Source: Marinobacter sp. es.042 (GTDB lineage: Bacteria > Pseudomonadota > Gammaproteobacteria > Pseudomonadales > Oleiphilaceae). Taken from it: 64,000 nt of DNA. The notes under the pieces are model-generated. The model had not been told where the DNA came from, searched no databases, and saw nothing but the letters and a program-made list of their open reading frames with translations. A program made the translations under genes and the position numbers. The stretch lies in assembly GCF_900188315.1 (NCBI RefSeq), contig NZ_LT897781.1, positions 1,302,001 to 1,366,000 of the forward strand. The letters run 5' to 3'. The first letter of the stretch is position 1, and the number at the start of each line of letters is the position of its first letter. Below, one piece after another: positions 37,766 through 46,569 of the stretch.

Positions 37766-38416
37766 ATGCTCCTAAACAATGAACGGCTTCCCCTGATTCT
37801 CGCGCTCGTAGCAGGGGCGGCCATGGTCGCCCTGACAGCCTGGCAGGGTTACCGTTTCTGGCAAATGGAAGGCCAGCAGGGACAGTACGATAACGTGCAG
37901 CCACTGGTCTCCGACCCGGCCGCCGGCCGTGAGCCACCTAGCGTGGACCTTTCCTCCCTGGATTTGTTCGGAGCTGCATCCGGCGAAAGCGCGCCGGTAG
38001 AAATGAATACCGAGAATCTCCCTGAAACCAACCTCCGACTATTCCTTCGGGGCGTACTGGCCGCAGATGGTGATTTTCCGGGCAGCGCGCTGATCGAAGA
38101 TGACAAGAGTAAAACCGAAGCCTACCTGGTTGGTGACGAACTGCCCGGCAATGCCACACTGCGCTCGGTGCATCCAAACCGGGTGATCATTGAACGTTCC
38201 GGCAAACTCGAAAACCTCTACTTCCCGGAATCCGAAGACCGCAGCGGCATATCCTTCACGGCCGACCAGCAGGCAGAGCCTTCGCCCGCCGTCCAGCAGA
38301 CTGCATCCCCCTCACCCTCGAGAGCGCCCGCTTCCGCCAACAGCGATGAGCAGCGCCGGGAGGAAATCCGCCGGCGCCTTGAGCAGCTCAGGGAACGCCT
38401 ACGGAACAATAACTGA
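37766..38416 (+). CDS. gspC: Type II secretion protein GspC
   Basis: 216-residue bitopic protein. A short cytoplasmic start and one membrane helix (LILALVAGAAMVALTAW) lead to the periplasmic HR domain (ETNLRLFLRGVLAADGD, SALIEDDKSKTEAYLVGDEL, core AYLVGDELPGNATL) that touches the secretin. The C-terminus ends in a charged coiled-coil-like stretch instead of a PDZ domain. AGGA lies before the ATG. In most T2SS loci gspD follows; here lapG does. Confidence 0.85.
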   Translation: MLLNNERLPLILALVAGAAMVALTAWQGYRFWQMEGQQGQYDNVQPLVSDPAAGREPPSVDLSSLDLFGAASGESAPVEMNTENLPETNLRLFLRGVLAADGDFPGSALIEDDKSKTEAYLVGDELPGNATLRSVHPNRVIIERSGKLENLYFPESEDRSGISFTADQQAEPSPAVQQTASPSPSRAPASANSDEQRREEIRRRLEQLRERLRNNN

Positions 38417-38424
38417 GGCGCGCT

Positions 38425-39087
38425 ATGGAAACGGCCGCCCTTCAGATACGCCGCCGTTCCACTCTTCTGCCTGCGTTATTGCTCGTGGTCTCTCTTGTGA
38501 GTGCCTTCGAGCTGGGCTCCCGTCTGATGAACTATGTTCAGGAAGAATTCGGAACCGAAGCCCACCAGCGCCTGGAAAACTGGCAGCGCCTGCATTCTCT
38601 GGCCGCAAACGCCCCCATCGACCGGCAGCTCCGGCTGGTGAACTCCTTCTTCAATCGAGTCGCGTTTGTCAGCGATATCCGCCACTGGGGCGAAGAAGAC
38701 TACTGGGCAACCCCGGTAGAACTGCTGACCACCAACGGTGGTGACTGTGAGGATTTCTCGATTGCCAAATACCTGACCCTCAAGTCCATGGGCGTGCCCG
38801 ATGACCAGCTCCGAATCGTCTATGTCAAAGCGCTGGAACTGAACCAGGCCCACATGGTGCTGGCGTGGTACCCGGAGCCAGACGCCGATCCGTTGATTCT
38901 GGACAACCTGATAAATGACATTAAACCTGCGTCACAACGTACTGATCTTGAGCCCGTTTACAGCTTCAACGGTGAAGGCCTCTGGCTGAACCAATCCGGC
39001 GGAGCGCGCACCCGGATCGGCGAGGCGGGCAAGCTCTCACGGTGGCAGGACCTCAACAGCCGCCTGACGGAATCGCTCCGACCCTGA
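38425..39087 (+). CDS. lapG: LapG-type periplasmic cysteine protease (BTLCP)
   Basis: 220 residues with an N-terminal signal/anchor (LLPALLLVVSLVSAF). The transglutaminase-like triad is present: Cys in GGDCEDFSIAKY, His in QAHMVLAW, Asp in LILDNL. LapG cuts the N-terminal retention domain of giant LapA-type adhesins, and cyclic-di-GMP-bound LapD restrains it. Neither lapD nor an adhesin gene is in the window. It sits 8 bp after gspC and is probably cotranscribed, an unusual partner. Confidence 0.85.
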   Translation: METAALQIRRRSTLLPALLLVVSLVSAFELGSRLMNYVQEEFGTEAHQRLENWQRLHSLAANAPIDRQLRLVNSFFNRVAFVSDIRHWGEEDYWATPVELLTTNGGDCEDFSIAKYLTLKSMGVPDDQLRIVYVKALELNQAHMVLAWYPEPDADPLILDNLINDIKPASQRTDLEPVYSFNGEGLWLNQSGGARTRIGEAGKLSRWQDLNSRLTESLRP

Positions 39088-39210
39088 GCGGGTTGCCAAA
39101 GCCAGCCGCTGGCGGCAAATGACAGGAACCCTGGCGCCAAGCGACAGCGTCGAATGACGCAGAGCCGATAAAATGCGCCACATTCGTTTTTAATCTGGAG
39201 AATAAAACAC

Positions 39211-40815
39211 ATGCGACGCTGGAACGGCTGGGGCGACGAGGGATTCAATCTGGCAATGCCGGAACAAGGCCAGGACTTTCTGGCATCACGCATCGGCAGT
39301 GGCCGTCCTCTGGCGGACGCGACCCTGGATTCTGTTTGCGCCAAAGTACCGGAAACCCGCCTTACCCGGCCGGCAGAGCTGGAATCACTGATCGATACAG
39401 GCCCGGAAGCACGCGTGCGGCATGCCCGCGGCCAGAGTCTTGCGGACTGGCTTGCCATGCGCAGCGGCGAGTTTGGTGTGTTCCCGGATGGCGTGGCCTA
39501 CCCCACCACCAGCGAAGAGGTGCAAACCCTGCTCTCCTGGGCCGCGGAGCAACACATTCACCTGATTCCCTACGGTGGCGGCACCAGTGTGGCCGGGCAC
39601 ATAAATCCGGTGGATAAAGGCCAGCCAGTGCTGACTGTGGACATGAGCCGGATGAATCGCCTGATCGACCTGGACACGGACAGCCAAATTGCGACGTTTG
39701 GTGCGGGAACGCCCGGGCCACTCGTTGAGTCCCAACTCCGGGCCCGTGGCTACACACTGGGGCATTTTCCCCAGTCTTTCGAGCTTTCTACCGTCGGCGG
39801 CTGGGTGGCCTCCCGATCCAGTGGCCAGCAATCCCTGCGCTATGGCCGCATTGAACAACTCTTTGCCGGGGGCCGGGTCGAAACGCTGCAAGGCACTCTT
39901 AACCTGCCCACCATACCGGCCTCCAGCGCAGGTCCGGACATCCGGGAAATGATTCTGGGCTCGGAAGGCCGCATTGGGCTGATTACCGAGGTGAAGGTGC
40001 GGGTTACTCCGCTGCCCGACCACGAAAGCTTTCATGTGGTCTTTTTTCCGGATTGGGAGAGCGCCCGCACGGCCAGCCGCCTGCTGGTGCAGAACCGAAC
40101 CCAGTTATCCATGCTCAGGCTCAGCAATGCCGTAGAGACCGAGACCCAGCTCGCGCTGGCCGGCCACCCCCGGCTTATCGGCATGCTCGATCGTTTCCTT
40201 TCGCTGAGGGGCGCTGGTGAGGGCAAATGCATGATGACCTTCGGGATCACCGGCTCCCGACTGCAGACCCGAAACGCCCTGAAAGAGGCCCGAAGCATCT
40301 GCAAGGCCCAAAACGGCGTCTATACCGGCACGCGGCTCGGCGACAAATGGGCGGCCAAGCGTTTTACCATGCCCTATCTGAGAGAGGCCCTCTGGCAGAT
40401 GGGCTATGCCGTCGACACTCTGGAAACGGCCACTGACTGGGACAACGTCGACAATCTGCTGGGTCTGATCGAGACCAGCCTGCGTGACGGGCTGAAAGAC
40501 CAGAACGAGAACACCCATGTCTTCACCCACCTCTCCCACTTCTACAGCCAGGGCTGCAGCATCTACACCACCTACGTGTTCCGGGTGGGCGACAGCTACG
40601 AGGAAACACTCGCGCGCTGGCAAACGCTCAAAACCAGCACCTCTGAACTGATCGTGAACAACCGCGGCACCATCAGCCATCAACACGGTGTCGGCAAGGA
40701 TCACGCGCCTTATCTTCCGGTGGAAAAAGGCGAACTGGGCATGTTGGCGATACGCTCCCTGTGCAGCACCTTTGACCCGGACGCGATCCTGAACCCGGAA
40801 ACACTGATGAAATGA
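39211..40815 (+). CDS. FAD-binding oxidase, alkyl-DHAP-synthase-like
   Basis: 534 residues. N-terminus MRRWNGWGDEGF matches the RWNGWG motif of alkyldihydroxyacetonephosphate synthase. FAD is bound by the VAO/PCMH-fold segment PYGGGTSVAGH and GHFPQSFELSTVGGWVASRS (core STVGGWVASRSSG). The C-terminal HQHGVGKDHAPYL matches the catalytic HHGVGK region. Eukaryotic members make the ether bond of ether lipids; E. coli YgcU is an uncharacterised relative. GGAGA precedes the ATG. It leads a three-gene operon with a GlpD-like and an FGGY-kinase gene, pointing to glycerol-phosphate-type substrates. Confidence 0.82.
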   Translation: MRRWNGWGDEGFNLAMPEQGQDFLASRIGSGRPLADATLDSVCAKVPETRLTRPAELESLIDTGPEARVRHARGQSLADWLAMRSGEFGVFPDGVAYPTTSEEVQTLLSWAAEQHIHLIPYGGGTSVAGHINPVDKGQPVLTVDMSRMNRLIDLDTDSQIATFGAGTPGPLVESQLRARGYTLGHFPQSFELSTVGGWVASRSSGQQSLRYGRIEQLFAGGRVETLQGTLNLPTIPASSAGPDIREMILGSEGRIGLITEVKVRVTPLPDHESFHVVFFPDWESARTASRLLVQNRTQLSMLRLSNAVETETQLALAGHPRLIGMLDRFLSLRGAGEGKCMMTFGITGSRLQTRNALKEARSICKAQNGVYTGTRLGDKWAAKRFTMPYLREALWQMGYAVDTLETATDWDNVDNLLGLIETSLRDGLKDQNENTHVFTHLSHFYSQGCSIYTTYVFRVGDSYEETLARWQTLKTSTSELIVNNRGTISHQHGVGKDHAPYLPVEKGELGMLAIRSLCSTFDPDAILNPETLMK

Positions 40816-40841
40816 GCGCAACGCCGAATGGGAGCCCCAAT

Positions 40842-42440
40842 ATGACCCGGACTGAAATCCTCAATGCGCTGCGTTCAGGGACCAACGAATTTGATGTGGT
40901 GGTGGTCGGCGGCGGAATTACCGGCGCTGGCGTGGCCCGGGAAGCAGCAGGCAGCGGCCTGCGCACGCTTCTGGTAGAACAGAAGGACTTTTCCTGGGGT
41001 ACCTCCAGCCGGTCCTCAAAGATGGTGCATGGTGGCCTCCGGTACCTGGGCAGCGGGCATTACGGTCTTACCCGAGACGCAGTACGCGAGCGGGAACGGT
41101 TAATGGCGGAAGCACCGGGGTTAATTGAGCCCCTGCGCTTCATCATGCCGCACTTCAAAGGCCAGTTCCCCGGACCGCGCCTGTTCCAGACACTGCTTCG
41201 GGTTTACGACTTTATTGCCCGCAACCGGAGCCGCCACTTTCTGACCCCGGCCGAATCCATGCTCTGGGTGCCGGGCCTGACGGGCGAAAAACTCGCCGGC
41301 GCCAGCGGTTTTACCGACGCAGTCACCGACGACTCGCGCCTGGTCCTGCGCCTGATTGCCGAAGCCCGGCGGGACGGCGCCATGTGCCTGAATTACACAC
41401 GAGCCGATGCAATAAAGCGCAGCAACGGCGATGTATCCGGCTTGCTGATTCAGGCAGAGGAAAACGATACGCCCATTGAGGTCTTCGCGCCCCTGGTCAT
41501 CAATGCCACCGGTGCCTGGGCAGATCGGCTGCAGTCCAGCAAGACCTCTGAAGACACCATGCACATCCGGCCCCTGCGTGGCAGCCATCTCGTGCTGCCC
41601 TGGTGCAGTCTGCCGGTGTCCTGTTCGGTTTCCCTGTTTCATCCGGAAGATGGCCGCCCGGTGTTTGCCTTCCCATGGCTGGGCACTACAGTCCTCGGCA
41701 CCACCGACATCGACCATGAGGGCAACCTGGATCAGGAGCCGGTGATTTCTGAATCCGAGACCGCCTACCTGCTTGAGATCGCCTCACGATTGTTTCCGGG
41801 AAGCACCATTACCCGAGGCGACATCCTTTCAAGCTGGGCCGGTGTAAGGCCGGTGGTAACCGATGGCACGGGCAAGGCACCATCCAAGGAAAACCGGGAA
41901 CACGCACTTCGGGTGGATCGGGGGCTGGTCAGCATTGCCGGCGGCAAGCTCACCACCTTCCGGGTCATCGCCCGTGAGGCGCTCACCAAGGGGCTTGGAG
42001 AAGACGCCAGCAAGGTTCTGCGGCCCGCATCCAAACCGGTGTTTCAGGGCACAGAACACTCCTCAAGGCCAGCCGCCATTAGCCACCAGTGCTGGCAGCG
42101 ACTGCAGGGGTTCTATGGCCCCGAGCTTGATCAACTGCTTGCTTCGGGCCCACTGGAGCCTGTCACTCCGGATCGGGCTTCCGACCTGCTCTGGGCGGAG
42201 CTTTGCTGGGCGTGCCGGAGAGAGGATGTGCAACATCTGGATGACCTGCTTCTGCGACGAACGCGGTTAGGCATGGTACTACCGAATGCGGGCGAAGCCC
42301 TTCTCCCGCAGATTCGTAACCACTGCCAGCCCCTGCTTGGCTGGGCTGACCAGCGTTGGGAGGAGGAACAGGCCCGCTACCTGTCGATCTATCACAACGC
42401 CTATTCGCTGCCACCCCAGGAGGCCTCCGATGCCAGCTGA
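40842..42440 (+). CDS. GlpD-like glycerol-3-phosphate dehydrogenase/oxidase
   Basis: About 532 residues. FAD motif VVVGGGITGAGVAREAAGSG, then KDFSWGTSSRSSKMVHGGLRYL (cores GTSSRSSK and HGGLRYL), AGVRPVVTDG and GGKLTTFR, all characteristic of GlpD. It would oxidise glycerol 3-phosphate to DHAP and reduce quinone at the membrane. Two starts compete: ATG 40812, overlapping the previous stop by 4 bp, and ATG 40842, which has GGGAG seven bases upstream and is chosen. DHAP is the backbone of the ADHAPS reaction, so a shared pathway is plausible. Confidence 0.85.
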   Translation: MTRTEILNALRSGTNEFDVVVVGGGITGAGVAREAAGSGLRTLLVEQKDFSWGTSSRSSKMVHGGLRYLGSGHYGLTRDAVRERERLMAEAPGLIEPLRFIMPHFKGQFPGPRLFQTLLRVYDFIARNRSRHFLTPAESMLWVPGLTGEKLAGASGFTDAVTDDSRLVLRLIAEARRDGAMCLNYTRADAIKRSNGDVSGLLIQAEENDTPIEVFAPLVINATGAWADRLQSSKTSEDTMHIRPLRGSHLVLPWCSLPVSCSVSLFHPEDGRPVFAFPWLGTTVLGTTDIDHEGNLDQEPVISESETAYLLEIASRLFPGSTITRGDILSSWAGVRPVVTDGTGKAPSKENREHALRVDRGLVSIAGGKLTTFRVIAREALTKGLGEDASKVLRPASKPVFQGTEHSSRPAAISHQCWQRLQGFYGPELDQLLASGPLEPVTPDRASDLLWAELCWACRREDVQHLDDLLLRRTRLGMVLPNAGEALLPQIRNHCQPLLGWADQRWEEEQARYLSIYHNAYSLPPQEASDAS

Positions 42441-43989
42441 GCCGCTCATCCTGGCCATCGACAATGGCACCCAGAGCGTCCGGGCGCTGCTGTTCGATAC
42501 CCGTGGCAATCTGGTGGGCAAAGGCAAGCAGGAAATCGAGCCCTATTTTTCGAGAGAGCCCGGCTGGGCCGAGCAGCACCCGGACTACTTCTGGGAGCAG
42601 CTCGGGGAAGCCTGCCAATTGCTCTGGAACTCTACAGACGCGACACCGGATCAGGTTGCCGGCGTTACCGTGACCACCCAGCGCGGCACCGTCATAAATC
42701 TGGATGAAAACGGCCAGCCTCTACGCCCGGCAATCATCTGGCTCGACCAGCGACATGCAAGGGTCGAAGGGTCCGTCAAAGGGCCCTGGGGATGGCTCTT
42801 CAAAGTTGCCCGCCTGGAAGACACCATCAACCGTTTCCGGGAAAAAACCCAGGCCAACTGGATCGCCCAGAATGAACCCGAGATCTGGTCGAAAACCCGG
42901 TATTTCCTGTTGCTGTCTGGCTATCTCAACTACCGACTCACCGGGGAATTCCGGGACTCGACCGGCAGCCAAGTGGGATACCTGCCTTTCGACTATAAAA
43001 AGCATCGCTGGGCCAGCCGGCGGGATTTCAAATGGCAGACGATGCCGATCGAGCCCTCCATGCTGCCTGAGCTGGTTGCACCCGGCGAAACACTGGGCCA
43101 TTTGACCGACGAAGCCTGCAAGCACCTGGGCCTGGCCAAAAGCCTGCCCGTGATCGCCGCTGCTTCCGACAAGGCCTGCGAGATTCTCGGCTCTGGCGGG
43201 CTGACACCCGATATCGGCTGTATGAGCTATGGCACCACTGCCACCATCAACACGACCAGCCAGCGTTACGTCGAACCGATCCGGCTAATGCCGCCGTATC
43301 CCTCCGCCGTGCCCGGCCGGTACTCAACGGAAGTGATGATTTACCGCGGCTTCTGGATGGTCAGCTGGTTCAAACGCGAATTCGGGTTGCGGGAACAGAA
43401 ACTGGCGCAGGAGAGAGGTATCGAGCCGGAAGCGCTGTTCGATGAACTTGTTCGTGCGGTCCCACCGGGCTCCATGGGCCTGATGCTGCAGCCCTACTGG
43501 TCACCCGGCGTGCGCCAGCCCGGGCCCGAAGCGAAAGGCTCGATCATCGGATTCGGGGACGTTCACACCCGTTCGCATATTTATCGCGCCATCCTCGAAG
43601 GTCTTGCCTACGCATTGCGCGAAGGAAAAGAAAAAATCGAAAAGCGAAGCGGCGTGAAGATCAAAAAACTCAGGGTGGCCGGAGGCGGCTCCCAGAGTGA
43701 TGTGGCCATGCAGTTGACCGCTGATGTGTTCGGCCTCCCCGCCGAAAGGCCTCACACCTATGAGACCTCCGGCTTGGGCGCCGCTATTGATGCGGCTGTC
43801 GGGCTGGGCCTGCATCCAGATTTCGACACGGCCGTGGCAAACATGACCCGGGTTGGCGACGTTTTTCATCCTAACGAAGAAACCCAGGCTCTTTACCAAC
43901 GACTGTATTCCGAGGTTTACCTCAAAATGTATCCTCAATTGCAGCCTCTGTACCAAAAGATCAGGAATATCACGGGGTATCCCTCCTGA
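42430..43989 (+). CDS. FGGY-family carbohydrate kinase
   Basis: 519 residues of the actin-fold sugar-kinase family. Phosphate-1 motif LAIDNGTQSVRALLFD at the N-terminus, TTQRGTVIN, the adenosine region with VAGGGSQSDVAMQLTADVFG (core VAGGGSQSD) and GLGAAIDAAVG. It differs from true GlpK and is nearer the YgcE/xylulokinase-like group; the substrate may be glycerol, a polyol or a ketose. ATG 42430 has AGGAGG six bases before it and overlaps the GlpD stop by 11 bp. Together with the two preceding genes it recalls the E. coli ygcU/ygcE pairing. Confidence 0.82.
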   Translation: MPAEPLILAIDNGTQSVRALLFDTRGNLVGKGKQEIEPYFSREPGWAEQHPDYFWEQLGEACQLLWNSTDATPDQVAGVTVTTQRGTVINLDENGQPLRPAIIWLDQRHARVEGSVKGPWGWLFKVARLEDTINRFREKTQANWIAQNEPEIWSKTRYFLLLSGYLNYRLTGEFRDSTGSQVGYLPFDYKKHRWASRRDFKWQTMPIEPSMLPELVAPGETLGHLTDEACKHLGLAKSLPVIAAASDKACEILGSGGLTPDIGCMSYGTTATINTTSQRYVEPIRLMPPYPSAVPGRYSTEVMIYRGFWMVSWFKREFGLREQKLAQERGIEPEALFDELVRAVPPGSMGLMLQPYWSPGVRQPGPEAKGSIIGFGDVHTRSHIYRAILEGLAYALREGKEKIEKRSGVKIKKLRVAGGGSQSDVAMQLTADVFGLPAERPHTYETSGLGAAIDAAVGLGLHPDFDTAVANMTRVGDVFHPNEETQALYQRLYSEVYLKMYPQLQPLYQKIRNITGYPS

Positions 43990-44065
43990 GAGGCCAGCAT
44001 TTTTCGCACATCAACCCAACCAATGGCTATATTTAAAGGTCATTAGGTTATGTTATTTTCAACTA

Positions 44066-44077
44066 GGTTGATCAACC
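44066..44077. promoter_or_regulatory. 12-bp palindrome upstream of cytochrome c' gene
   Basis: GGTTGATCAACC is a perfect palindrome 21 bp before the cytochrome c' ATG, in a 109-bp gap. It may be an operator; it does not match the FNR pattern TTGAT-N4-ATCAA because the half-sites overlap. Confidence 0.35.
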
Positions 44078-44098
44078 GAAAACGATGAGGGATGACAA

Positions 44099-44563
44099 AT
44101 GAAAAAGACAGGAATTCTGGCCACCGCAATAGTCGGCCTGGCATTTGCCGGCACCAGCGTCGCTCAGATGGACGTGGAAGATCAGATTGAGGCTCGGCAG
44201 GCGGCGTACCAGTTCATGTCCTGGAATATGGGCAAGATCAAGGCACAGGCAGTAGACGAGGAAGTGGAGTTCAATCCGCAACAAATCATGGCGGCAGCCA
44301 ACGCCATCGCTGCGGCAGCAAACTCCGGCCTTGGCGCCCTGTATAGCCCCGACTCGGCGATGGACAAGGCCGAGGACACCCGTTTGAAACCCGAATTCTT
44401 TGAGCAGCCCGAAAAAGCAAGGGAGGTCGGCGGCAACTTTGTTCGTGAAGCGAACAAACTGCAGGAAGTTGCGGCCAGCGGTGACAAGGCAGCCATCGCC
44501 CAGCAGTTTGCGGCAGTCGGCAAGAGCTGCAAGGCCTGCCATGATAATTTCCGCGCAGACTGA
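44099..44563 (+). CDS. Cytochrome c'
   Basis: 154-residue periplasmic haem protein. Signal peptide of ~22 residues ending SVAQ, then a four-helix bundle (IEARQAAYQFMSWNMGKIKAQ, core AAYQFMSWNM) and the C-terminal haem site CKACHDNFR, the normal place for class II cytochromes c. Members bind NO or CO and help resist nitrosative stress. GAGG precedes the ATG. Convergent with a cytochrome b561 gene 12 bp away, a likely electron partner. Confidence 0.92.
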   Translation: MKKTGILATAIVGLAFAGTSVAQMDVEDQIEARQAAYQFMSWNMGKIKAQAVDEEVEFNPQQIMAAANAIAAAANSGLGALYSPDSAMDKAEDTRLKPEFFEQPEKAREVGGNFVREANKLQEVAASGDKAAIAQQFAAVGKSCKACHDNFRAD

Positions 44564-44575
44564 TCCAGCCAGCGA

Positions 44576-45268
44576 TTACCAGCCAAGATCCTGAGGTGCA
44601 GGCTCAGGTGCCGGCGGCGGGGGAATCAACTCGCCGCTGGCAAGCGCAACTAAAACAGCACTGAGGCAGAGCGCAAGAACGAAGGATCCAATACCCCCAC
44701 CTACCGCGCTTCTGCCACGATGGTCACTTGTTGACACTTTCCCCGTTACCATCGGCTTGATCAGATTATTCTTTCGCACAAACGTGTAGAACAACACTGC
44801 CCCGATGTGCAGAGCAACCAAGCCATAAAGGAACCATTCAGACTGTCTATGCCAGCCGCTGAGCGTATCGCTCAGATCCGACGAAATCAGGGGATAGAGC
44901 GGTCCATTGAAAGAAATCTCATCATTCGCAAATAACCCCGTAACCGCCTGAAATCCAAACAGACCGATCATAGCCAGAACAGACAGCGCGCCCAAAGGAT
45001 TGTGCCCTAAACACTGCCATCTGCCCTGAATGTAGGATTTCAGGGATCCCGGACTGGGTAAAAAAACCGAGAACCTGGCGTAGGTCGATCCAATAAATCC
45101 CCAAATCAGACGAAAACCGAGCAGCCCGACCGTTGCCAGCCCGAACCGCTCGTGCCAGACCATCCAGTCTCCACCGAGCTTGATCGAAATCAGAGAACCG
45201 CAGACAGCCAAGACGAGCAGCCAGTGAAATGCTCTCAAAGGCAGGTCCCACAGGCGGATGCTCGTCAT
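44576..45268 (-). CDS. Cytochrome b561-domain (di-haem, four-helix) protein
   Basis: 230 residues. N-terminus RLWDLPLRAFHWLLV has the first haem histidine; later VWHERFGLATVGLLGFRLIWGF, then SDTLSGWHRQSEWFLYGLVALHIGAVLFY (core GLVALHIGAVLFY) supply the others. Four membrane helices plus a short fifth near the C-terminus. It is of the Ni/Fe-hydrogenase-type b-cytochrome group that passes quinol electrons to periplasmic c-type cytochromes. 27 bp separate it from the upstream dadA-like gene. Confidence 0.88.
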   Translation of the reverse strand: MTSIRLWDLPLRAFHWLLVLAVCGSLISIKLGGDWMVWHERFGLATVGLLGFRLIWGFIGSTYARFSVFLPSPGSLKSYIQGRWQCLGHNPLGALSVLAMIGLFGFQAVTGLFANDEISFNGPLYPLISSDLSDTLSGWHRQSEWFLYGLVALHIGAVLFYTFVRKNNLIKPMVTGKVSTSDHRGRSAVGGGIGSFVLALCLSAVLVALASGELIPPPPAPEPAPQDLGW

Positions 45269-45295
45269 GGTGTCTCCCGGAAATCAATCACACGA

Positions 45296-46513
45296 TTACG
45301 ACTTGCGAGATACTTCTTCTGCCACCAACTCGGCGGTAATCGCAGAGAGCGTCCAGCCCAGGTGACCGTGACCGGTGTTGTAGAACACGGTCGGCAGGCG
45401 ACCTGGACCAACCCTTGGCATCATGTTCGGCAGCATTGGCCGCAAGCCGGCCCAGGGCACTACCTTGCGAGTACAGACACCGGGGAAGCACTGCTCAACC
45501 CAACGGGTGAGAGGGCGGATGCGGTCGTCCTTGATATCGCGGTTATAACCGCTGAACTCGGCGGTACCGGCAACCCGGAAACGGCCATCGCCCAGGCGAC
45601 TGGTGACGATCTTGGTGGCATCGTCGAGCAAACTCACGGTCGGTGCCGCCTTTTGCGAGGCCTCGTCGTCCAGCTCCACGGTAATGGAGTAGCCTTTCAC
45701 CGGATAGATATTCACCCGGTCACCCAGCTTTTTCGCAAGCCCGCGACTGCCAACGCCGGCGCAGATCACCACGCCATCGAAGGTATCCCGGGTTTGCTCG
45801 GTGCCATCATGGGAGGTCACCCAGGCATTACGCTCGTCGGCACTCAGCTCAGTGACGGTGTGGCCGTAGCAGGTTTTCACACCAAGGCGCTGGATGGCAT
45901 CCGCCAGACCGTTGGTGAACTTGTGAATATCACCGGTGGAGTCACTCTCTGTGAAAAAACCACCGTAATAGTTGCCGGCCAGGGTCGGCTCGATGGATTT
46001 CATTTCCTCCGGGGTAACCGAACGGCGCTCAAGGCCACCAGCCGCCAGCAGGCGCGATACCTTTTCAGCGTGGTCAAATCCGGCCTTGTCCCGGTAGATG
46101 TGCAGGATGCCCTGCTTCTTCAGATCGAAATCAATGCCTTCTTCCTGCGCCCAGGCAAACAGGTGGTCACGGGCAGCAATCGCCAGGCGAGCAGTTTCCG
46201 TGGTGTTTTTTTCATACTGGGGAATGGCAGCAATGAACTCGGCGAACCAGCTCAGCTTGTGCCAGGAGGGCTTCGGGTTGACCAGCAGTGGCGCATCCCG
46301 GCGGGACATCCACTTGATGCCCTTCATCACGGTCTGCCAGTTGTTCCAGACCTCTGCGTTGGAAGCGGAGAGCTGTCCACCGTTGGCGAAGGAGGTTTCC
46401 ATCGCCGCATAGCGATGCTTCTCGTAAACCGTAACGTCAAGCCCGCGCTTGGCAAGGGTGTAGGCCGTGGTAATACCAGTGATACCACCGCCAATTACTG
46501 CGATTCGCTTCAT
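45296..46513 (-). CDS. dadA: D-amino acid dehydrogenase-like flavoenzyme (DadA family)
   Basis: 405 residues. FAD motif VIGGGITGITTAYTLA, MET SFANGGQLSASNAEVWN (core FANGGQLSASNAEVW), and the C-terminal WAGLRPMLPNMMPRVG and NTGHGHLGWTLS, all typical of DadA. It oxidatively deaminates small D-amino acids or glycine and feeds electrons to quinones. The start is ATG 46513 with GGAGA upstream. A tandem glycine riboswitch fills its leader, which suggests glycine is the physiological substrate or signal. Name by family; substrate is inferred. Confidence 0.85.
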   Translation of the reverse strand: MKRIAVIGGGITGITTAYTLAKRGLDVTVYEKHRYAAMETSFANGGQLSASNAEVWNNWQTVMKGIKWMSRRDAPLLVNPKPSWHKLSWFAEFIAAIPQYEKNTTETARLAIAARDHLFAWAQEEGIDFDLKKQGILHIYRDKAGFDHAEKVSRLLAAGGLERRSVTPEEMKSIEPTLAGNYYGGFFTESDSTGDIHKFTNGLADAIQRLGVKTCYGHTVTELSADERNAWVTSHDGTEQTRDTFDGVVICAGVGSRGLAKKLGDRVNIYPVKGYSITVELDDEASQKAAPTVSLLDDATKIVTSRLGDGRFRVAGTAEFSGYNRDIKDDRIRPLTRWVEQCFPGVCTRKVVPWAGLRPMLPNMMPRVGPGRLPTVFYNTGHGHLGWTLSAITAELVAEEVSRKS

Positions 46514-46569
46514 TCCAATCTCCGTGAGCGCCAAGGGTTTCCTCCCTGCTCGAAATGGCAGGAAGCACC

